A stretch of 5,087 nucleotides of DNA from the NCBI GenBank assembly GCA_002329405.1, contig DCTE01000135.1, forward strand, positions 1-5,087, in the 5' to 3' direction. Position numbers and translations under genes: made by a program. Under the pieces are notes generated by a model. That model had not been told where the DNA came from. It saw nothing but the letters and a program-made list of their open reading frames with translations, and made no database searches. The DNA is from Ruminococcaceae bacterium UBA1448. GTDB lineage: Bacteria; Bacillota; Clostridia; Oscillospirales; Ruminococcaceae. This document shows positions 1-4,751 of the stretch, piece after piece (position 1 is the stretch's first letter; every line of letters starts with the position of its first letter).

Positions 1-97
1 GTCCGGTGGACAGTTTGAGACGATACAAACGTAAAAAGCCCCTCAAGCCCACCCAAGCCCACCGCCCAACAATTAAACGCAAAAACACAAACAGCAG
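1..97. other. Gene-free left edge
   Basis: I see no supportable coding sequence here; frames crossing the left edge stop within about 35 bases. It contains a perfect 10-bp tandem duplication, CAAGCCCACC at 44-53 and 54-63, inside a C-rich stretch (39-67). It begins with a small imperfect palindrome (GTCC-GGT-GGAC, 1-11) that might be the end of a dispersed palindromic repeat, but one copy cannot show that. Confidence 0.5.
39..67 (-). other. G-quadruplex-like tract downstream of htrA
   Basis: Read on the minus strand, this stretch has five runs of three or four G (67-65, 60-58, 54-52, 50-48 and 42-39) separated by loops of 4, 3, 1 and 5 bases, which fits the standard G3+N1-7 quadruplex pattern. 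It lies about 30 bases beyond the htrA terminator, so only read-through RNA would carry it. The motif is seen directly; folding and any function are inferred. Confidence 0.4.
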
Positions 98-137
98 ACA
101 AAAACAGGACGCTCTCCTTTATCGGGAAAGCGCCCTG
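98..137 (-). terminator. Intrinsic terminator of htrA
   Basis: On the minus strand a 13-bp stem forms between 137-125 and 117-105 with a 7-base loop (124-118). It contains two G-U wobbles and no mismatches, and is followed at once by five T (104-100), then GT. The hairpin starts 18 bases past the htrA stop codon. There is no T tract on the other side, so it should work only in the htrA direction. Confidence 0.9.
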
Positions 138-155
138 CTGCATATCAATATCTGT

Positions 156-1655
156 TTATTCAGCCGAATCATCAGCCGCCGCGTTGGGGTTTTCGATCAG
201 CGTGACATCAGCCGAGGTCATCTTGCCGCCGCGTTCGACGGTAACTTTGACGACATCGCCGGGCTGTTTGCCGGACAGGTATTCGGTCACATCGTCCAGT
301 TCGTTGACAATGGTATCGTCGATACTGATAATCCGGTCGCCGGATGCCAGGCCCGCGTCAGCAGTCGACTGCTCGGTGACCTCAACGATATACACACCTG
401 CCGAAGAGTAGCCATACTGCGCCGCCTGCTGTGCAGTAAGCGTCGTCGCAGTAATACCGAGGATTGCACGGTTTTCGGTCTGGGTCACACCGCCCTGACT
501 CTGCTGGGACTGGCTTCCCTCAGGAGGCGTATAGCTGCCGGTTGTGATCAGGGAATTGGCAATCTCCATCGCCTTGTTGGACGGAATCGCAAAGCCCAGA
601 CCTTCCGCGTCGCTGTCGGAAGACTTGGCGTTGACAATGCCGATCAGCTCACCGCGTGCGTTGAAGAGTCCGCCGCCCGAGTTGCCGGGGCTGACGGGAG
701 CGGAAGTCTGGAAGACATTGATGACCGTCTGGATGATGCTTGCGCCGGAATCATACGAACCGCCGCCAAAAATCGAGCTCCAGTAGTCGTTGTAGCTGTT
801 GCCGCCATTGTTGCCGCTGTCGGTATCATCGTCATTGTAGACGGTCAGCTGCATCGAGATGTCACGGCTGACTGCCGAGATCAGGCCGTCGGTAATCGAA
901 CCGCTGAAACGGCCTTCCGGGTTGCCGACTGCATAAACCTGTTCGCCCTGAACGACCTGGCTGCTGTCCGCGATCTCCGCCGGGGTCAGGCCGGTCGCTT
1001 CGATCTTGACGACTGCAATATCGTTTTCAGGATATGCACCGACCAGCGTACCATCATAGATTGTACCATCGGACAGCTGAACCTTGATGGTATCTGCGCC
1101 CTCGATGACATGGTCGCAGGTCAGGATATAGCCGTCTTCCGAGATGATGACGCCGCTGCCTGCACCGCTCTCAACCTGAGAGCCGAACCAGAAGTTGGAG
1201 GTAGTCATCCGTTCGGTGGTGATCGCAACAACCGAAGGTTCGGTCTTGGCCGCGATCTCCGCCGAGGTCAGCGCGCCATCCTCAGCCGCCGCAGAGGTGC
1301 TGCCGTCCGCGGTTGTCTCAACCCGCTGGACAACGACCCGTTCAACCTGCTGATAGGCCAGTGTCGAACCGAGGTAACCGCCGCCAACTGCCAGTGCCGC
1401 AACCAGCACGGCAAATACAGCCGCGCCCAGCCAGCGGAAATTCTTTTTGAATTTCGACTGTTTTGGCTGTACGTCATTCACAGGCGGCTCGTCATTCATC
1501 GGAGGCATACCATCCACAGGCGGCATGCCGTTCATATTCTGGCCCATACCATCGGTGGAGAAGCCACCCTGATGGCCAGCGGTATAGCTGTTCATATTAT
1601 TCTGTTCAGAGTTTTGATTCTGATTCATATTCTGGTTCATGTAATTTCCATCCAT
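156..1655 (-). CDS. htrA: HtrA/DegP-type membrane-anchored serine protease (S1C, one PDZ domain)
   Basis: A 499-aa trypsin-like protease of the HtrA family, which degrades or refolds damaged proteins outside the membrane. Residues 1-70 are a predicted cytosolic tail rich in Asn, Gln, Met, Gly and Pro, with the repeated phrases GMPPVD/GMPPMND. KSKFKK-like basic residues (66-71) precede one transmembrane segment (about 74-100), giving N-in topology. The protease domain spans about 130-375. The catalytic triad is His182 (ILTCDHVI), Asp212 (ENDIAVVKI) and Ser326 (SPGNSGGG). One PDZ domain covers about 396-487. Between the SRDIS strand and the catalytic Ser segment lies an unusually long Asp/Asn/Gly/Ser/Tyr-rich stretch (about 274-308), where relatives usually have a loop of about ten residues. 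The usual QTDA before the GNSGG motif reads QTSA. The ATG start is supported by AGGAGAG six bases upstream. It is monocistronic, ending at its own terminator. Family assignment is secure; the exact paralog (htrA, htrB or degP) is not resolved. Confidence 0.95.
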   Translation of the reverse strand: MDGNYMNQNMNQNQNSEQNNMNSYTAGHQGGFSTDGMGQNMNGMPPVDGMPPMNDEPPVNDVQPKQSKFKKNFRWLGAAVFAVLVAALAVGGGYLGSTLAYQQVERVVVQRVETTADGSTSAAAEDGALTSAEIAAKTEPSVVAITTERMTTSNFWFGSQVESGAGSGVIISEDGYILTCDHVIEGADTIKVQLSDGTIYDGTLVGAYPENDIAVVKIEATGLTPAEIADSSQVVQGEQVYAVGNPEGRFSGSITDGLISAVSRDISMQLTVYNDDDTDSGNNGGNSYNDYWSSIFGGGSYDSGASIIQTVINVFQTSAPVSPGNSGGGLFNARGELIGIVNAKSSDSDAEGLGFAIPSNKAMEIANSLITTGSYTPPEGSQSQQSQGGVTQTENRAILGITATTLTAQQAAQYGYSSAGVYIVEVTEQSTADAGLASGDRIISIDDTIVNELDDVTEYLSGKQPGDVVKVTVERGGKMTSADVTLIENPNAAADDSAE

Positions 1656-1661
1656 AGTAAT

Positions 1662-1668
1662 CTCTCCT
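1662..1668 (-). promoter_or_regulatory. Ribosome binding site of htrA
   Basis: AGGAGAG on the minus strand, six bases before the ATG at 1655. It fixes this start over the in-frame Met codons that follow in the Met-rich N-terminus. Confidence 0.85.
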
Positions 1669-1821
1669 GTTCGATATGTATGTCAGCCGGAGGGGTGGCC
1701 ATCCGGTATTTCGCCTTCCGTTTACAGTTCATATTATGCCAGCCGCAGTTTATGGCTATGTGATGAAAAAATGGATTTAGATTAAACATTTATCGAAGGA
1801 ATCGGGCTAAAAATAGTATTA

Positions 1822-1877
1822 TTTTCAGCTTTAATTCATATTTATCTGTCCAAAAATCGCATTTTTCAGCAAAATTC
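1822..1877. repeat. Degenerate direct repeat in the divergent promoter region
   Basis: TTTTCAGCTTTAATTC (1822-1837) and TTTTCAGCAAAATTC (1863-1877) share the first eight bases and the AATTC end, with starts 41 bp apart, about four helical turns. Weaker resemblance continues beyond each copy (TCTG then an A-run). Such spacing suits paired binding of a regulator on one DNA face, but that is inference. Confidence 0.45.
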
Positions 1878-1893
1878 CAGCTTGTCTGAAAAA
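1862..1893. repeat. Perfect 8-bp inverted repeat in the divergent promoter region
   Basis: TTTTTCAG (1862-1869) and CTGAAAAA (1886-1893) are exact reverse complements around a 16-base spacer. CAA (1870-1872) and TTG (1882-1884) extend the match if one base is bulged. The left arm overlaps the second copy of the direct repeat. It could be an operator between the two divergent genes; as a terminator it would be weak, having only two G-C pairs among its first eight. Confidence 0.45.
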
Positions 1894-1929
1894 AAGATGG
1901 AAAAAGCCATCGTATTTGACATAATTCGA

Positions 1930-1958
1930 CAAACAAATGAGCCCTCCCAGAGTATAAT
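1930..1958 (+). promoter_or_regulatory. Probable sigma-A promoter of the OYE-like gene
   Basis: A perfect -10 box TATAAT sits at 1953-1958. With 17-bp spacing the -35 is CAAACA (1930-1935), which matches TTGACA at only three of six positions. A perfect TTGACA at 1916-1921 is 31 bp away, too far to pair with this -10. Transcription would begin near 1965, leaving a leader of about 24 bases. The weak -35 hints at activator dependence. An imperfect dyad, TTTGAC/GACAAA (1915-1933), overlaps the -35 region. Confidence 0.55.
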
Positions 1959-1975
1959 AAAAATATCAAAAAGAT

Positions 1976-1981
1976 AGGAGG
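1976..1981 (+). promoter_or_regulatory. Ribosome binding site of the OYE-like gene
   Basis: AGGAGG with a seven-base spacer to the ATG at 1989, an optimal arrangement that fixes this start. Confidence 0.9.
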
Positions 1982-1988
1982 AATTCAG

Positions 1989-2891
1989 ATGAATCTGTTT
2001 TTACCGGAAAAACTCGGCACTCTGCCGCTGTCCAACCACCTTCTCCGCTCGGGCGTCCCCGAAGGGCTGGCCCTCAAGAGCGGTGCTCCCCATTCCCGTC
2101 TGGACGAACACTACCTTCAGCTGATCGGAGGACAGGCGTCCACCATTATCTGCGGGCCGATCAGCGTGACCGCGACCAGCCAGCCCAGCCTGCTCAGCCT
2201 CCACAGCATCCACCAGATGGCCAGCTACCGCCGTCTGACCGACGCTGTCCACGAAAAAGGCGGGCTGATCCTGGCGCGTCTGTCCTACCCTGCCGCCCAG
2301 CAGGAAAACCCGGGGGAAGCATACTGGCGGCTGCTGCGGTCGGCCGAGCGGAGCTTTTCCCACGCGGCATCCAAGGCAAAGGAGGCAGGATTTGACGGAA
2401 TCCAGTTGGATTTTACCTTTTATTCACTGCCGGGGTGTTTTCTGTCGCGGCGCTACAACCAGCGGGAGGACGAGTACGGCGGCGAAATCCATGCCCGTAT
2501 CCGTTTCCCGCGGGACCTCTACCGCGCCGCCCGGCAGGCAGTCGGCCCCAACTACCCGGTCTGGGTCTGCCTGGAGACAGATGTCAACCTGATCTCGGTG
2601 CAGGACCTGCTGACCAGCGGCCAGTACCTCGCATCAGCCGGGGTATCGGCGATTGAGGTATGCGGCGACTTCCCGCCCCCTCCCCCTGCTCCCGGACATA
2701 TCGGGCTGCCCAAGCAGCTCCATCCGGCTGAGATGCTCTCCCGCATCGTACCGGTACCGGTCATCATGACCGCCGGGCTGAATACAACGCTTGAAATGAT
2801 GCAATCTTCAGGCCGAAGCAAAATCCGCTTTTTCGGACTCGGCCACCAGCTGGAAGAAGATCCCGACTTTATCAGCCGGATGATCCATTGA
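1989..2891 (+). CDS. Old Yellow Enzyme-like (NADH:flavin oxidoreductase family) TIM-barrel protein, divergent
   Basis: A 300-aa protein with the skeleton of the FMN-binding Old Yellow Enzyme family: an N-terminal F-P-E-K-L-G-x-L-x-L-S-N strand (5-16), DAVHEKGG (85-92), SKAKEAGFDG (128-137), FLSRRYNQREDEYGG (151-165) and a C-terminal GLG-x-x-L-x-x-DP segment (283-292). Relatives are usually about 340-370 aa. The active site is altered. Where family members have H-x-x-H-x-Y right after the AGFDGVEI-type strand, this protein has Asp141, Phe144 and Ser146. The Q-L-x-H of the flavin-side strand reads R97-L-S-Y100, and the usual GR near the FMN phosphate reads Gly285-His286. A PPPPPAP loop lies at 229-235. 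The reading frame is intact on both sides with exact spacing, so this is substitution, not a frameshift. It may be a pseudoenzyme or have changed chemistry; FMN binding is uncertain. It has its own promoter and lies 117 bp ahead of the hydrolase pair. Confidence 0.8.
   Translation: MNLFLPEKLGTLPLSNHLLRSGVPEGLALKSGAPHSRLDEHYLQLIGGQASTIICGPISVTATSQPSLLSLHSIHQMASYRRLTDAVHEKGGLILARLSYPAAQQENPGEAYWRLLRSAERSFSHAASKAKEAGFDGIQLDFTFYSLPGCFLSRRYNQREDEYGGEIHARIRFPRDLYRAARQAVGPNYPVWVCLETDVNLISVQDLLTSGQYLASAGVSAIEVCGDFPPPPPAPGHIGLPKQLHPAEMLSRIVPVPVIMTAGLNTTLEMMQSSGRSKIRFFGLGHQLEEDPDFISRMIH
2672..2693 (-). other. G-quadruplex motif inside the OYE-like gene, template strand
   Basis: The minus strand carries G runs of 3, 5, 5 and 3 (2693-2691, 2686-2682, 2680-2676 and 2674-2672) with loops of 4, 1 and 1 bases, an excellent match to the quadruplex consensus. 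On the coding strand it encodes the PPPPPAP loop (residues 229-235), so codon choice for proline may explain it. Because the G-rich strand is the template, a folded structure would lie in the path of RNA polymerase; this effect is inferred. Confidence 0.5.
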
Positions 2892-2918
2892 ATCTGAACA
2901 ACTTTCACAAAAACCCTG

Positions 2919-2947
2919 TAGACATCGCCCTTCTGCTGTGTTATCAT
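2919..2947 (+). promoter_or_regulatory. Sigma-A promoter of the hydrolase-acetyltransferase operon
   Basis: TAGACA (2919-2924, five of six consensus) is followed by 17 bp and TATCAT (2942-2947, five of six), with an extended -10 TG at 2939-2940. Transcription should start near 2954, giving a leader of about 55 bases. This suggests the two downstream genes can be expressed independently of the OYE-like gene, although no strong terminator separates them. Confidence 0.75.
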
Positions 2948-2961
2948 TAATAGAGAGATTC

Positions 2962-2990
2962 AACCGGCGGACTGCTGTCAATAGCCGGTT
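2962..2990 (+). other. Leader hairpin before the hydrolase gene
   Basis: AACCGGC (2962-2968) and GCCGGTT (2984-2990) form a perfect 7-bp stem with a 15-base loop. The 3' arm runs into a short T run (2989-2992) and ends five bases before the ribosome binding site. It lies wholly inside the predicted leader. It could act as a weak terminator for transcripts from the OYE-like gene, an attenuator, or a translational control element; the sequence does not decide. Confidence 0.55.
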
Positions 2991-2995
2991 TTGGT

Positions 2996-3001
2996 AGGAG
3001 G
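2996..3001 (+). promoter_or_regulatory. Ribosome binding site of the alpha/beta hydrolase
   Basis: AGGAGG with a seven-base spacer to the ATG at 3009. It decides the start: an in-frame TTG at 2991 lies upstream of and would be read through this site, so it is not the initiator. Confidence 0.9.
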
Positions 3002-3008
3002 AAATGCA

Positions 3009-4031
3009 ATGCCGCAATGCAAGCTGGTTCCAGAGGAAAACTACAGCCAGATCATGAATACCCGGATTATCCCGTCCCTCAAGCCTTTCCATACCGGCGG
3101 GACGTCTGAACGGGTCACCGGACAGCCGGTGCGCTGGGATTACTATAAATGCCCCGACGCGAGGGGTAGCATTTTGATTTCACACGGATTTATCGAAAGC
3201 GGATATAAGTTTATTGAAATGGTCTATTATTTTCACCAGATGGGGCTCAATGTCTGCACCGTTGACCACCGGGGACATGGACGCTCCTGGCGCGGGGTCG
3301 GGGATGTGTCGCTGACCGACGCGGATGATTTTTATGACTATATGTTGGATTTGCAGAAGGTCACCGTCGACATACTGCAAAAAAAAGGAGACGGACCGTA
3401 TTTTATTTACGGCCACTCGATGGGCGGTGCGATTGAAGCACTGCTGCTCAAACGGTTCCCTGGGCTGTTCTCGGCGGCAATCTTCAACGCCCCGATGATT
3501 CGCGCCCAGACCGGCGGGCTGCCGCTGCCGGTGGCCGGGCTGATTGCCAAAGCGGCCATCCGGTTTGGATGGGGGCAGAAACCGGTCTTTGTCCACAAGC
3601 TGTACGACCCGGAGGAGTCATTCGAGGAGAGCGCCGCGACTTCGCGCGCCCGTTTTGACTGGTACAGCGATATGCGCCGCCGCAATCCCTTTTACCGCAA
3701 CAACGCTGCAACCTATAAATGGCTGCGGGAGGCGGTGCGGGTCTGCACCGACCTGACCGGAAAATTCGGTCCCCGCGGCATCAACATCCCGACCGTCTTT
3801 TATATCGCCCAGCGGGACAGCTTTGTCGACAGCGGCGCGATACGGACCTTTGCTTCCAAAATCCCGCATGCCCGCGTCGTACAGATTCCCGCTTCCAAAC
3901 ATGAGATTTACCGGAGCGGCAACGCAGCAATGGAAGTCTACCTCAATTCGATTGAGGCGTTTATTGACGAAAATACCGGCACCCCTGCCGATATATCCGA
4001 AAATGATACCCAAAGGAGCGATCAGACATGA
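3009..4031 (+). CDS. Alpha/beta hydrolase, lysophospholipase/monoacylglycerol lipase type (PldB-like)
   Basis: A 340-aa serine hydrolase of the PldB/monoglyceride-lipase group. The fold's landmarks are in order: the oxyanion-hole HGFIES (59-64), DHRGHGRS (86-93), the nucleophile elbow GHSMGG (135-140) with Ser137, the acid in QRDSFVD (Asp270), and SKHEIY with the catalytic His298. A cap region occupies about 165-245. The family cleaves fatty acyl esters such as lysophospholipids and monoacylglycerols; the substrate here is unknown. There is no signal peptide or membrane segment, so it is probably cytosolic. The length is typical. The last 20 residues are polar and look disordered. A run of eight A (3379-3386) lies eleven codons before the nucleophile. 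The gene has its own promoter and a leader hairpin, and its stop overlaps the next start as ATGA, implying translational coupling. Family is near certain; specificity is not determined. Confidence 0.92.
   Translation: MPQCKLVPEENYSQIMNTRIIPSLKPFHTGGTSERVTGQPVRWDYYKCPDARGSILISHGFIESGYKFIEMVYYFHQMGLNVCTVDHRGHGRSWRGVGDVSLTDADDFYDYMLDLQKVTVDILQKKGDGPYFIYGHSMGGAIEALLLKRFPGLFSAAIFNAPMIRAQTGGLPLPVAGLIAKAAIRFGWGQKPVFVHKLYDPEESFEESAATSRARFDWYSDMRRRNPFYRNNAATYKWLREAVRVCTDLTGKFGPRGINIPTVFYIAQRDSFVDSGAIRTFASKIPHARVVQIPASKHEIYRSGNAAMEVYLNSIEAFIDENTGTPADISENDTQRSDQT
4012..4018 (+). promoter_or_regulatory. Ribosome binding site of the acetyltransferase, inside the hydrolase gene
   Basis: AAAGGAG with a nine-base spacer to the ATG at 4028. 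It lies in the last codons of the hydrolase, so ribosomes finishing that gene can restart here. Confidence 0.8.
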
Positions 4032-4669
4032 ACGAGGAAGACAGAATTTTTGACGGAAAGTTGTTTTCACCAGGTGCCCCTGAACTGCGGGCAATCAAGC
4101 TGCGCTGCCACAACCTGTGCAGTGAGTACAACCGCACCTTTGAGGACGAGACCGAAAAGCGCGCGGAACTGGTGCACCAGATCTTCGCCGAATTCGGCCC
4201 TGCCAGCTTTATCCAGGGCCCGATGCAGATTCACTATGGCACACATACCCGCATCGCTGACCACGTCTTTATTAACTTCAACCTGACCATCCAGGACGAT
4301 GCGCCGGTCACCATCGGCCCCCACTGCAACTTCGGCCCGAATGTCACAATCGTCACCCCGATGCACCCGATGGTCGCATCTGAGCGGCGGTGTGTCTACA
4401 ACCCCGACGGCAGCGAAAAGCGTGTCTGCTGGGCCAAGCCGGTCAAGATCGGCAGCGACTGCTGGTTCGGAGCTAATGTCACCGTCTGTCCCGGCGTCAC
4501 GATCGGGGACGGTTGCGTCATCGGCGCAGGCAGCGTCGTCACCCGTGATATCCCTGCAAACTCGTTTGCGGCAGGTGTCCCGGCAAGGGTCATCCGCGAA
4601 ATTACCGACGCCGACAGCCTTGTCCATCAGCCGGAGCTGCTGGGAGAACTGAAGGTCAAACCGGAATAA
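4028..4669 (+). CDS. Maltose/galactoside O-acetyltransferase-family protein (left-handed beta-helix)
   Basis: A 213-aa acetyl-CoA-dependent O-acetyltransferase of the Maa/LacA/NodL type, a cytosolic enzyme expected to be a trimer. Residues 1-58 resemble the helical N-terminal maltose-acetyltransferase domain. Hexapeptide repeats building the beta-helix run from about 72 to 188, including VTIGPHCNFGPNVTI (94-108) and PGVTIGDGCVIGAGSVVTRD (155-174). The catalytic His is His113 in TPMHPM, equivalent to the THPL His of the family. It ends with the common AAGVPARVIREI signature (181-192) and a short polar tail. It is slightly longer than the usual 185-205 aa, partly through extra residues between His113 and the KPVKIG strand (about 121-136). 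The true acceptor (a sugar, glycan or other alcohol) cannot be read from sequence. The ATGA overlap with the hydrolase stop and a nearby hairpin terminator make it the last gene of a two-gene operon. Confidence 0.92.
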   Translation: MNEEDRIFDGKLFSPGAPELRAIKLRCHNLCSEYNRTFEDETEKRAELVHQIFAEFGPASFIQGPMQIHYGTHTRIADHVFINFNLTIQDDAPVTIGPHCNFGPNVTIVTPMHPMVASERRCVYNPDGSEKRVCWAKPVKIGSDCWFGANVTVCPGVTIGDGCVIGAGSVVTRDIPANSFAAGVPARVIREITDADSLVHQPELLGELKVKPE

Positions 4670-4690
4670 TCTGACTTCTCATCACGATAA

Positions 4691-4732
4691 AAGCCAGCCC
4701 TCCCGTCGGGAACTCGACAGGAAGGCTGGTTT
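4691..4732. terminator. Bidirectional terminator between convergent genes
   Basis: The core pairs CCAGCC (4694-4699) with GGCTGG (4724-4729), then TCC/GGA and GTCG/CGAC around a six-base loop (4709-4714). On the plus strand two C-A mismatches (4700/4723 and 4704/4719) interrupt the stem; on the minus strand the same positions are G-U wobbles, so the uvrA-side RNA forms an unbroken 15-bp stem. T tracts follow on both sides: TTTGTTTATTT on plus (4730-4740) and CTTTTATC on minus (about 4693-4686). It ends both the acetyltransferase operon and uvrA. Confidence 0.85.
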
Positions 4733-4751
4733 GTTTATTTGCAATACAATT

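Larger units (their letters stand above)
1656..1988. other. AT-rich divergent intergenic region between htrA and the OYE-like gene
   Basis: This 333-bp gap must hold the promoters of both divergent genes. The part nearest htrA (1681-1710) is GC-rich and includes a 5-bp inverted repeat (CCGGA 1687-1691, TCCGG 1702-1706) that would sit in the htrA leader about 19 bases before its ribosome binding site. The rest (about 1750-1985) is strongly AT-rich. For htrA the best -10 I find is CATAAT (minus, 1738-1733), without a recognisable -35, so I do not annotate a promoter. I see no small ORF with a ribosome binding site, no known riboswitch and no tRNA here. Confidence 0.7.

Noticed and set aside
44..63. 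Tandem CAAGCCCACC copies as a CRISPR or larger repeat array
   Set aside because: There are only two 10-bp units with no spacers; it is a simple local duplication.
6..1763. Plus-strand open frame of 585 codons across the whole htrA gene
   Set aside because: It is fully antisense to a convincing protease, has no ribosome binding site, and its composition (His/Arg repeats opposite the HtrA tail) mirrors the real gene. GC-rich third positions keep the antisense frame open.
1916..1958. Perfect TTGACA and perfect TATAAT as one promoter
   Set aside because: The spacer is 31 bp, far from the 16-18 bp needed, so the two boxes cannot work together.
2376..2460. Frameshift or sequencing error explaining the missing OYE catalytic motif
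   Set aside because: Conserved motifs on both sides are in the same frame with exactly the family spacing, and the neighbouring frames do not show the H-x-x-H-x-Y pattern.
2991..3008. TTG start extending the hydrolase by six residues
   Set aside because: The ribosome binding site AGGAGG at 2996-3001 lies within this extension and is correctly spaced for the ATG at 3009.
4067..4627. Minus-strand open frame opposite the acetyltransferase
   Set aside because: No ribosome binding site, no recognisable family, and Asp/Val/Ala-rich composition expected from the antisense of hexapeptide-repeat codons.
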